From Patescibacteria group bacterium (lineage in GTDB: Bacteria > Patescibacteriota > Patescibacteriia > Patescibacteriales > VMTK01): DNA of 5,122 nt. The stretch covers positions 1 through 5,122 of the forward strand of contig JAHIME010000010.1 in the NCBI GenBank assembly GCA_018896595.1. Direction: 5' to 3'. Each line of letters begins with the position of its first letter. Position 1 is the first letter of the stretch. The notes under the pieces were generated by a model. That model was not told the origin of the DNA. It was given only the letters and a program-made list of their open reading frames with translations, and ran no database searches. Made by a program: the position numbers and the translations under genes. Below are positions 1-5,042 of the stretch, in pieces.

Positions 1-224
1 AAAAATTTAATATTATTGACTGCCAGGTTTAAATCATACAGATTAGAAATATAAAAAATCAAAATCCAAGCAATAAAAATTATGGTAAAAGGCCAGAAAT
101 GGCTTTGCCAAAGCTGTTCTGTCGGCTTTGCCCAATAGCGAAGCAGGAGAGTCAGATAAAGAGAGAAATAGAGAATTCCAATGTCGCCCAATAAAAGAAT
201 TAATTTTTTAGCTTTATTGTTCAT
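1..224 (-). CDS. N-terminal part of a putative polyprenyl-phosphate sugar transferase (runs off left edge)
   Basis: An open frame of 74 codons begins at ATG 224-222 on the minus strand and continues without a stop to base 1, so the C-terminal part is missing. The peptide starts MNNKAKKLILLLGDIGILY and has two hydrophobic segments, about residues 7-29 and 45-65, with an aromatic/charged linker (RYWAKP...LWQSHFWPF) between them and YISNLYDLN after the second. This GD-containing first helix and the closing LYDL motif are what I associate with the N-terminal membrane domain of bacterial sugar transferases that load the first sugar phosphate onto undecaprenyl phosphate for capsule, exopolysaccharide or S-layer glycan synthesis. 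The catalytic cytoplasmic domain lies outside the window, so the family call is inference; the membrane nature is directly visible. No Shine-Dalgarno sequence precedes the ATG, and the upstream promoter predicts a leaderless message. It is divergent from holB. Confidence 0.6.
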   Translation of the reverse strand, partial: MNNKAKKLILLLGDIGILYFSLYLTLLLRYWAKPTEQLWQSHFWPFTIIFIAWILIFYISNLYDLNLAVNNIKF

Positions 225-230
225 GCCGTT

Positions 231-259
231 AATATAACAGATTATTAGGGAGAATTCAA
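231..259 (-). promoter_or_regulatory. Extended -10 promoter for the minus-strand gene, predicted leaderless
   Basis: Read on the minus strand, a TTGAAT -35 (259-254) is followed by a 17-nt spacer and an extended -10, TGTTATATT (TG at 239-238, hexamer TATATT at 236-231). Six bases (AACGGC) then separate the -10 from ATG 224-222, so the usual start point about 7 nt after the -10 falls on the A of the start codon. This is the expected layout of a sigma-70-type promoter making a leaderless mRNA. The sequence match is direct; the start site is inferred. Confidence 0.6.
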
Positions 260-267
260 GGAGTTGT

Positions 268-296
268 TTGATTTATTGGATTTTAATTGCTATAAT
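268..296 (+). promoter_or_regulatory. Extended -10 promoter for the holB operon, predicted leaderless
   Basis: TTGATT (268-273), a 17-nt spacer and a perfect extended -10, TGCTATAAT (TG 288-289, TATAAT 291-296), form the strongest promoter in the window. Six bases (TTAATC) separate it from ATG 303-305, so transcription should begin on or next to the start codon. The -35 lies only 8 bp from the -35 of the divergent promoter, so two polymerases could hardly be bound at once. It also decides the holB start: the in-frame TTG at 264 is upstream of the -35 and would not be in the transcript. Confidence 0.72.
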
Positions 297-302
297 TTAA
301 TC

Positions 303-1328
303 ATGATAAAGAGCAACATTACTTTCAACTGGCCTCTCGTCGGCAACGGGCATATTATTGATTTTTTAGCCAAAGGCATTGCTAACGATAAAATAGCCGG
401 CAGTTATATTTTCAGCGGGCCGGACAATTTAGGAAAAACCACGACAGCTAATTATTTCGCCCGCAGTTTAGTTTGCCAGAGAGCGCAAGAAGGAACGGCT
501 GTTTTGCCCTGCGGAAAGTGCCCGGCCTGCCAGCAGGCGGAGAAAGGCCTGCACGGGGATATTCATTTGGTTAAAAAGGACAAAGACAAAAAAAATATTT
601 CCATTGAGCAAATCCGCGATTTTATAAGAATATTAGGCATGGCCTCGTTTTTAAACAGCTATAAGATAGGCATAATCAAGCATGCCGAAAGTTTGAGCAT
701 TGAAGCCGCCAACGCTTTGCTTAAAACATTGGAAGAGCCCAAAATCAAGGTGGTAATAATATTAGTCACCTCAAATATTGACGCGCTTCCAGCGACCATT
801 GTTTCGCGCAGCCAGGTCTTGCGATTCAAACTTGTTAAAGCCGATTTGATTTATGATTATTTGATCAGGGATTATAAAGCGAAGAGAAGCATGGCCAAAG
901 ATCTGTCTTATTTATGCTTGGGCAGGCCCAGCTTGGCGGTTAAATTTTTGGAAGACCTGGAATTTTACAACGTTTATTTAAATCGCGCCAACGGGTTTTT
1001 TCAATTTAGCCAAGAAGACATTAATAAGCGCTTGGCCGTTGTGGAAGAATTGATCGGCGCGAAAGCCGGCGGACAGGAGTCGGTTAAAATCGCCGGGCGG
1101 ATAATAGAAATCTGGCAGGGTATAACCAGGGATTTGCTTCTTTTGGAATTTGACCAGCGCGGCTTAACTCAGCACTTATTGCTTGAGGGCGAGCTTAAGA
1201 AGATAAAAACGAAATTTAAGCCGAGCGATTTATTGAATTTGGCGAAGAATTTGCGCCAAGCGAAAGAATATTTAGCCGCCAACGTTAACCCGAAGCTGGT
1301 TCTTGAAAATATCGCGATTAATATTTAA
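303..1328 (+). CDS. holB: DNA polymerase III subunit delta' (clamp-loader AAA+ subunit)
   Basis: This 341-residue protein is a clamp-loader AAA+ subunit, which helps load the sliding clamp onto primed DNA in the cytoplasm. Visible motifs are an N-terminal PLVGN segment, a Walker A loop GPDNLGKT (39-46), a zinc module with Cys58, Cys70, Cys73 and Cys76 (CGKCPAC), ANALLKTLEEP (136-146), and an SRS at 168-170 where clamp loaders carry the SRC arginine-finger motif (Arg169). The Walker B region reads KIGIIKHAES (121-130), with His127 where an acidic residue is expected. ATP hydrolysis by this subunit is therefore doubtful, which fits delta' (a trans-acting arginine-finger subunit) better than gamma/tau. 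Length also fits delta', and the long C-terminal extension of DnaX is absent. ATG 303 is chosen over TTG 264 because of the promoter position and because homology-like sequence begins at FNWPLVGN. It is first gene of the plus-strand run, 9 bp before the lipoprotein gene. Confidence 0.9.
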   Translation: MIKSNITFNWPLVGNGHIIDFLAKGIANDKIAGSYIFSGPDNLGKTTTANYFARSLVCQRAQEGTAVLPCGKCPACQQAEKGLHGDIHLVKKDKDKKNISIEQIRDFIRILGMASFLNSYKIGIIKHAESLSIEAANALLKTLEEPKIKVVIILVTSNIDALPATIVSRSQVLRFKLVKADLIYDYLIRDYKAKRSMAKDLSYLCLGRPSLAVKFLEDLEFYNVYLNRANGFFQFSQEDINKRLAVVEELIGAKAGGQESVKIAGRIIEIWQGITRDLLLLEFDQRGLTQHLLLEGELKKIKTKFKPSDLLNLAKNLRQAKEYLAANVNPKLVLENIAINI

Positions 1329-1331
1329 AAT
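1303..1331 (+). promoter_or_regulatory. Possible internal leaderless promoter for the lipoprotein gene
   Basis: TTGAAA (1303-1308, 5/6 to the -35 consensus), exactly 17 nt, then TAAAAT (1326-1331, 5/6 to the -10 consensus) lie across the end of holB. Six bases separate the -10 from ATG 1338, the same geometry as the two promoters at the divergent region. It lacks the TG extension. AT-rich sequence makes chance matches likelier, so this is a candidate only. Confidence 0.4.
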
Positions 1332-1337
1332 ATAAAT

Positions 1338-2414
1338 ATGCCTAAATCAAAATTATTTTTATCAGCCGTTTTATTATTAATAATAGCGGCGACCGCCTCC
1401 GGCTGCGTGACGATTAAGACTGAAGGTGATGCCGCCGGCAGCGGCACTGACGGCGGAGTTTTTAAGACGGCTAACCGCGGCGACAGCTGGCAGCAGAAAG
1501 CTTTAATTCCCACGACAAGCGGCAAACCGAGCAGCATTGCCGGTCTTAGCGCCGTCTGCTTGTCAATGGATCCGAGCGACAACAAGGCGATTTATTACGG
1601 CAGCCAGCTCAACGGCCTTTTTTATTCTTACGACGGCGCGGACAGCTGGCAAGTGGCTAAAACGCTCGGCCAAGTCACAGTTAACGACGCGGTTGTGGAC
1701 CCGAGCTCAAAATGCGTAATTTACGCCTCGGCCGCCAACAGGATTTATAAATCAACCGACTGCAGCCGCGCTTGGTCGCAAATATATTATGACAATGATT
1801 TAACCGTTACCGTCAATTCAATAGCGATTGACTATTATGACAGCAAGAATATTTACGCCGGCACATCGCGCGGCGAAGTTATTAAAAGCTCTGACCGGGG
1901 AGAAAGCTGGCAGACTGTTAACCGGCTTAAGAATAATGTTGAAAAAATTATGATCAGCCCCTTTGACAGCCGGATTATTTTCGCGGCTACGGCCAAGAAA
2001 GGCATCCATCGTTCGCTTGACAGCGGATATAATTGGACTGATTTAAGCGCTAATTTAAAGGAATTTAAAGATGGCATGACATACCGGGATTTGGTTATAT
2101 CCAAGTCCGAAGAGGGTTTGATATTTTTGGCTAACAGCTATGGCTTGTTAAAATCCGCTGATTACGGCGACACTTGGGCGAATATAACCTTGATTACTCC
2201 GGAGAAAGAGGCTACTATTAATGCCATAGCGGTAAGCCCGAAGAACGCCAAGGAAATTTATTATGTTACAAATACGACTTTTTATCGTTCCGATGACGGC
2301 GGCGAAACATGGACGACAAAAAAACTGCCCACAAGCTGGGCGGGCCGGAAGCTGTTAATTGATCCGGAAGAGCCGAATATAATTTATATGGGGGTTAAGT
2401 TAATAAAGAAATAA
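1338..2414 (+). CDS. Lipoprotein with seven-blade Asp-box (BNR/Ycf48-like) beta-propeller
   Basis: The 358-residue product begins with a lipoprotein signal peptide: Lys3/Lys5, a hydrophobic run of about residues 6-18, and a lipobox-like ASGC ending at Cys23, the predicted lipidated residue. The rest carries seven Asp-box motifs of the S/T-x-D-x-G-x-S/T-W type, with their Trp at 51, 104, 146, 191, 233, 280 and 325; the intervals of 42-53 residues match one beta-propeller blade each. Boxes 4 (SSDRGESW), 6 (SADYGDTW) and 7 (SDDGGETW) are near canonical; box 1 has Asn for Asp and box 3 (STDCSRAW) lacks the Gly. Such folds occur in sortilin/Vps10, Ycf48 and many secreted BNR proteins and usually bind proteins or glycans; no enzyme active site is apparent. 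The role is unknown; a surface-anchored binding or assembly factor is inference. Extra cysteines sit at 74, 126 and 142. No Shine-Dalgarno sequence; gaps to holB and frr are 9 bp each. Confidence 0.85.
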   Translation: MPKSKLFLSAVLLLIIAATASGCVTIKTEGDAAGSGTDGGVFKTANRGDSWQQKALIPTTSGKPSSIAGLSAVCLSMDPSDNKAIYYGSQLNGLFYSYDGADSWQVAKTLGQVTVNDAVVDPSSKCVIYASAANRIYKSTDCSRAWSQIYYDNDLTVTVNSIAIDYYDSKNIYAGTSRGEVIKSSDRGESWQTVNRLKNNVEKIMISPFDSRIIFAATAKKGIHRSLDSGYNWTDLSANLKEFKDGMTYRDLVISKSEEGLIFLANSYGLLKSADYGDTWANITLITPEKEATINAIAVSPKNAKEIYYVTNTTFYRSDDGGETWTTKKLPTSWAGRKLLIDPEEPNIIYMGVKLIKK

Positions 2415-2423
2415 ATTAATTAT

Positions 2424-2978
2424 ATGAACAAATATCTTCAAGCGAAACAAGAAGAATTTAACAAAGCTGTTGAATTTTTCAAAAAAGAGATAGCGCATTT
2501 GCGCACCAACAGGGTTAATCCGAATATATTGGACAGCGTGCAGGCGGATGTTTACGGCGCCAAGACGCCGCTTAACGGCTTGGCCAGCATTACCGTGCCG
2601 GAAGCGAGAAGCATGGTTGTCGCGCCCTGGGACAAAAATATCATCAAAGAAGTTGAAAAAGCGATTACGGCGGCTGATTTGGGGCTGTCCATTGTCAATG
2701 AAGGCGACAAATTGCGGCTGATAGTGCCTTTGCTGACCGAAGAAAACAGGCGCGAGATAGCCAAGAAATTAAGCAAAAAATTGGAAGACGCCCGCATCTC
2801 CGTCAGGCAGATAAGAGATGAAATAAAAAGTGACATTGAGCAGGCAGAGAAAAATAAAGAAATCAACGAGGATGATAAATTCAGATTCATCAAAGAATTA
2901 GACGAAGAAGTTGCTGAAAACAATAATGAATTGAAAAAAACCAGGGATAAAAAAGAAGAAGAAATAATGACGATATAG
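2424..2978 (+). CDS. frr: Ribosome recycling factor
   Basis: RRF splits post-termination ribosomes together with EF-G. The 184-residue length is the family norm and the whole two-domain layout is present: helix 1 of domain I (1-29), beta-rich domain II (about 30-104) and the two long C-terminal helices of domain I (about 105-184). Signature segments include LRTNRVNPNILD (26-37, family LRTGRxxPxLLD, with Asn29 for the usual Gly), YGAKTPLNGLASI (44-56), VPEARSMVVAPWDK (58-71), DLGLSIVNEGDKLRL (85-99), PLLTEENRREI (102-112) and VRQIRDE (127-133). Arg131 aligns with the arginine known to be critical in E. coli RRF (Arg132). The C-terminus EEEIMTI resembles the usual KExEIMxV ending. It starts 9 bp after the lipoprotein gene with an AT-only upstream stretch and no Shine-Dalgarno sequence, and no leaderless promoter fits here, so it is probably translated from the upstream message. 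Confidence 0.97.
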   Translation: MNKYLQAKQEEFNKAVEFFKKEIAHLRTNRVNPNILDSVQADVYGAKTPLNGLASITVPEARSMVVAPWDKNIIKEVEKAITAADLGLSIVNEGDKLRLIVPLLTEENRREIAKKLSKKLEDARISVRQIRDEIKSDIEQAEKNKEINEDDKFRFIKELDEEVAENNNELKKTRDKKEEEIMTI

Positions 2979-2987
2979 AATAAAAAA

Positions 2988-3015
2988 TTTCTAATTTCTA
3001 ATTTCTAATTTTTAA
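2988..3015 (+). repeat. Four tandem heptamers (TTTCTAA x3, TTTTTAA) before rseP
   Basis: Between frr and rseP the 7-bp unit TTTCTAA is repeated three times without change (2988-3008), followed by a fourth copy with one substitution, TTTTTAA (3009-3015). The array ends 3 bp before the rseP ATG. It is the only tandem array in the operon and fills most of the longest gap (40 bp). Its RNA would be unstructured and A/U-rich; a role in translation initiation without Shine-Dalgarno pairing is possible but is inference. Confidence 0.8.
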
Positions 3016-3018
3016 TAT

Positions 3019-4179
3019 ATGTTTCTTACGATAATCACATTTATCATAGTTTTAAGCGCTCTTGTTTTCGTCCATGAATTGGGGCATTTTGTCGTGGCGC
3101 GCAGATTCGGCGTTAAAACCGAAGAATTCGGTTTTGGCTTTCCGCCGAGAATTTGGGGAATATACAAAGACAGCGCGGGAAAATGGAAACAAGTCCGGGG
3201 CGGCCGCGAAGTGAAAGATTGCGCTAAAACTATTTATTCCGTTAATTGGATACCTTTAGGGGGTTTTGTCAAAATCAAGGGAGAAAACGGGGAGGGCGAA
3301 AACGAGCCGGACAGCTTCGCCTCAAGGCCGATTTGGCAAAGAGCGGCAATACTTTCAGCCGGCGTAACCATGAATATCGCGCTGGCCGCGGCAATCATTA
3401 TAATCGGCCTAATGATCGGCATGCCCCAGGCGCTTGACGGCATAAACCCGAGCGCGAAAGTGACGGATAAAAAAATCCAGGTGGCGCAGATTTTGCCGGA
3501 TTCTCCGGCGGCCCGCTCCGGAATTCAATTAGGCGACGCGATTGCCGATATCAACGGCCAATCCTTTGCCGGCGCGGAAGAGCTGCAGCGGTTCGTTGAC
3601 GAGAATACAGGCGGAGAATTGAATTATAATATTATCCGCGAACGGCAAGAAATAACTTTAAAAATAACGCCGGAGATTATCGCGGAAACCGGAAAAGGAG
3701 GCATCGGAATCGCCATAGTTGAGACCGGAATAGTCAGGTATCCATGGCATTTGGCGCTGATAGAGGGGATAAAAACGACTTTTTTCCTGCTTTGGGCGAT
3801 AATCGTTGCTTTTTTTGAGCTGTTAAAAGGGTTGATAATGGGGCGGGGGGCGAGCGTGGAATTGGCCGGACCCGTCGGCATAGCGGCTTTGACCGGCCAG
3901 GCGGCGCGCATGGGCCTTGTCTATATTATGCAGTTCGCGGCAATGCTGTCCATTAATTTGGCCATTATTAATTTTTTCCCTTTTCCGGCATTAGACGGCG
4001 GCCGAGTTTTATTTTTAATAATTGAGAAGATCAAGGGCTCGCCGGTGCGGCGCGAGCTGGAAGCGGCTATTCACAATACCGGCTTTGCCTTGCTGATGCT
4101 TTTGGTTTTATTAGTGACTTTCAGGGATGTGGCGAAGTTCGGCTATATTTTTAAGAATATTTTTGAAAAAATATTTTAA
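3019..4179 (+). CDS. rseP: RseP-type site-2 intramembrane zinc metalloprotease
   Basis: This 386-residue multi-pass membrane protease cleaves transmembrane substrates within the membrane, classically anti-sigma factors and remnant signal peptides. The zinc site is visible: VHELGH in the first helix (His19, Glu20, His23) and FPFPALDGGR with Asp326 as third ligand near the C-terminus. Other family segments are FGFGFPPRIWGI (37-48), NWIPLGGFVKIKGE (76-89), SAGVTMNIALAA (113-124, a variant of AGPxxN) and ELAGPVGI (281-288). One PDZ domain spans about 153-220 (LPDSPAARSGIQLGDAIADINGQ), versus two in E. coli RseP. Membrane helices are likely near 2-22, 113-134, 250-272, 300-320 and 350-368. Residues 49-73 form a charged insertion between the GFPPR motif and the PLGGF loop, longer than in E. 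coli. frr upstream matches the common frr...rseP neighbourhood. No Shine-Dalgarno sequence; hpf follows after 19 bp. No cognate anti-sigma gene is visible here, so the substrate is unknown. Confidence 0.95.
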   Translation: MFLTIITFIIVLSALVFVHELGHFVVARRFGVKTEEFGFGFPPRIWGIYKDSAGKWKQVRGGREVKDCAKTIYSVNWIPLGGFVKIKGENGEGENEPDSFASRPIWQRAAILSAGVTMNIALAAAIIIIGLMIGMPQALDGINPSAKVTDKKIQVAQILPDSPAARSGIQLGDAIADINGQSFAGAEELQRFVDENTGGELNYNIIRERQEITLKITPEIIAETGKGGIGIAIVETGIVRYPWHLALIEGIKTTFFLLWAIIVAFFELLKGLIMGRGASVELAGPVGIAALTGQAARMGLVYIMQFAAMLSINLAIINFFPFPALDGGRVLFLIIEKIKGSPVRRELEAAIHNTGFALLMLLVLLVTFRDVAKFGYIFKNIFEKIF

Positions 4180-4191
4180 TTAAATAATAAT
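4163..4191 (+). promoter_or_regulatory. Weak candidate leaderless promoter for hpf
   Basis: TTGAAA (4163-4168), a 17-nt spacer and AATAAT (4186-4191, 5/6 to TATAAT) end 7 bp before the hpf ATG at 4199, close to the geometry seen upstream. The region is a run of A, T and AAT repeats, where such matches arise easily, so support is weak. Separate transcription of a hibernation factor would make sense, but that is inference. Confidence 0.28.
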
Positions 4192-4198
4192 AATAAAT

Positions 4199-4519
4199 AT
4201 GCAAATCAACATTAAAGCGACCAACATTGAACTAACGCCGAGAATCAAGGATTATGTCCAAGAAAAAATGGACATGCTGGAAAAATATTTGGGCGATATT
4301 AAAGTTATTCAAGCTGATTTTGAAGTGGCGATAACCACGCGCCATCATGTCAAGGGCGAGATTTACCGCGCTGAAGCCAATATTGAGCTTCCGCGCGAGC
4401 TTTTGCGCGTGGAAAAGACTGAAAAAGATTTGTTTAAAGCGATTGATAAAGTCAAAGACCATCTGAAAATTTCCATAAAAAAATACAAGGAAAAAAGAAT
4501 TGACGCGAGAAAAAGATAG
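4199..4519 (+). CDS. hpf: Ribosome hibernation promoting factor / RaiA family, short form
   Basis: HPF/RaiA proteins sit in the mRNA and tRNA channel of the 30S subunit and silence ribosomes in resting cells. The 106-residue product has the single beta-alpha-beta-beta-beta-alpha domain: MQINIKATNIELTPRIKDYV (beta1 and helix 1, 1-20), a KMDMLEKYLGDI helix end (23-34), strands at about 36-47 (VIQADFEVAITT) and 53-64 (GEIYRAEANIEL), and the typical last helix DLFKAIDKVKDHLKISIKKYKEK (77-99, rich in Lys). The C-terminal dimerisation domain of long HPF is absent, so it should resemble short HPF or RaiA; which of the two cannot be told. The basic tail ends ARKR. It starts 19 bp after rseP, with AAT repeats and no Shine-Dalgarno sequence before the ATG, and stops at TAG. 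It is the last gene of the run, and no clear U-tract terminator follows; the repeat hairpin at 4556-4576 is the nearest structure. Confidence 0.93.
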   Translation: MQINIKATNIELTPRIKDYVQEKMDMLEKYLGDIKVIQADFEVAITTRHHVKGEIYRAEANIELPRELLRVEKTEKDLFKAIDKVKDHLKISIKKYKEKRIDARKR

Positions 4520-4526
4520 AAAATTG

Positions 4527-4542
4527 AGAGTGTTGAATAATT
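4527..4542 (+). repeat. Direct repeat copy 1: AGAGTGTTGAATAATT
   Basis: These 16 bases recur at 5011-5026 with a single change (AGAC for AGAG). In both places the motif precedes a TTTCTCT tract that leads into TTGTCATTCCC, the left end of a palindromic element. The linker is 13 bp shorter or longer in overall distance (short here, with AAATTTATC inserted in copy 2), so the two elements share more than their palindromes. Confidence 0.7.
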
Positions 4543-4550
4543 CTTTCTCT

Positions 4551-4728
4551 TTGTCATTCCCAGCTTGACTGGGAATCCAGGAGTTAACGGTAAGAATAAG
4601 AAAATAGATAAAAGTGTTAAAAAATATTATATTACTTTTTAAACTTTTTATTGATTATTCGTGTTTTTACGGCTCACTCCTGGATTCCCCACCCGCTTTC
4701 GCGAGTGCTAAAGGCCGCGGGAATGACA
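4551..4728. repeat. Palindromic repeat pair, copy 1 (GTCATTCCC...GGGAATGAC)
   Basis: Two inverted units face each other. The left unit has TGTCATTCCC (4552-4561) and a local hairpin, ATTCCCAG / CTGGGAAT (4556-4563 with 4569-4576, 5-nt loop), then CCAGGAGT. The right unit is ACTCCTGGATTCCC (4676-4689) ... GGGAATGACA (4719-4728). Left and right pair over 10 bp (outer) plus 14 bp (4571-4584 with 4676-4689). The right unit carries a 29-nt interior (4690-4718) with its own imperfect hairpin, CACCCGC-TTTC-GCGAGTG, instead of the 8-nt core seen in copy 2. Between the units lie 91 bp of AT-rich sequence (4585-4675). The ATTCCC(N8)GGGAAT core resembles dispersed repeats known from several bacteria, such as neisserial dRS3. 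No target-site duplication is visible. Confidence 0.85.
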
Positions 4729-4767
4729 GATTAACATGTTTTGTAATTCATAAAAACTTAATAAAAA

Positions 4768-4776
4768 AGGAGGGGG
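4768..4776 (+). promoter_or_regulatory. Strong Shine-Dalgarno sequence for the 44-aa ORF
   Basis: AGGAGGGGG contains the full AGGAGG core (4768-4773), 7 nt before ATG 4781, the optimal spacing. No other start codon in the window has even a GGAG within reach, so this site both supports the small ORF as a real gene and sets it apart from its neighbours. Confidence 0.85.
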
Positions 4777-4780
4777 AAAA

Positions 4781-4915
4781 ATGAAAATCAATTTTGCGAT
4801 GGTGGTTGTATTGTTGATTTTAATGGTTGCGGGCGTATTAGGAGCATATGGCACTTGCTTGGGAATAGTTGATATTATGAAAAGAATTTTAGCAAAACTT
4901 GGTTTGATGAGTTAA
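4781..4915 (+). CDS. Small hydrophobic membrane peptide, 44 aa, unknown function
   Basis: The ORF runs from ATG 4781 to TAA 4913-4915. The peptide begins MKINFAMVVVLLILMVAGVL and ends DIMKRILAKLGLMS. Residues 5-30 form one long hydrophobic segment with small residues (AGVLGAYGTCLG, 17-28) and a single Cys26, followed by a short amphipathic basic tail (Lys34, Arg35, Lys39). It could be a single-pass membrane peptide or a small secreted or holin-like or toxin-like peptide; I recognise no family. Evidence that it is real is contextual: a textbook Shine-Dalgarno sequence at ideal spacing before it and an intrinsic terminator beginning 15 bp after it. It lies between two palindromic repeat elements, and no convincing promoter could be picked out in 4729-4767. 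It is too short for routine gene callers. Confidence 0.7.
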   Translation: MKINFAMVVVLLILMVAGVLGAYGTCLGIVDIMKRILAKLGLMS

Positions 4916-4929
4916 TATTTTTAGTTTTA

Positions 4930-4969
4930 CAATCCCACAATCATTTGCGTTTGTGGGATTGCTTTTTTT
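4930..4969 (+). terminator. Intrinsic terminator of the 44-aa ORF
   Basis: A perfect 11-bp stem, CAATCCCACAA (4930-4940) with TTGTGGGATTG (4951-4961), closes a 10-nt loop and is followed at once by C and seven T (4963-4969). This is the standard Rho-independent layout on the plus strand, 14 bp downstream of the small ORF stop. Confidence 0.92.
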
Positions 4970-5010
4970 GCGCGTCGGTTGTATAGTTATATAATAAATT
5001 TCTTTTTTTT

Positions 5011-5026
5011 AGACTGTTGAATAATT
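5011..5026 (+). repeat. Direct repeat copy 2: AGACTGTTGAATAATT
   Basis: This matches 4527-4542 at 15 of 16 positions, in the same orientation and 484 bp away. Like copy 1 it is followed by a CTTTCTCT tract and TTGTCATTCCC. The two copies bracket the first palindromic pair, the small ORF and its terminator. Confidence 0.7.
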
Positions 5027-5042
5027 AAATTTATCCTTTCTC

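Noticed and set aside
264..302. Upstream TTG start that would extend HolB by 13 residues
   Set aside because: The extension lies over the -35/-10 promoter at 268-296, so it would not be transcribed, and the added residues show no family similarity.
1325..2104. Minus-strand open frames of 63-86 codons across the lipoprotein gene
   Set aside because: They lie opposite a gene with clear signal peptide and repeat motifs, show no recognisable motifs themselves, and have no promoter or ribosome site.
2552..2923. 123-codon minus-strand open frame inside frr
   Set aside because: Ser/Leu-rich translation typical of the antisense of a Lys/Glu-rich coiled coil; the plus strand is unmistakable RRF.
4156..4175. 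A/T palindrome AATATTTTT-GA-AAAAATATT at the end of rseP
   Set aside because: It encodes the final Asn-Ile-Phe-Glu-Lys-Ile residues, has no G-C pairs and no following U tract; most likely chance in AT-rich sequence.
4556..4576. Repeat hairpin as intrinsic terminator of the hpf operon
   Set aside because: The 8-bp stem is followed by CCAGGAG and not by a T run, so it does not fit a standard Rho-independent terminator, though it could stabilise mRNA 3' ends.
4968..4995. Possible promoter TTGCGC-16-TATAAT after the terminator
   Set aside because: The -35 match is only 3 of 6, the spacer is 16 nt in very AT-rich sequence, and no gene follows within the window.
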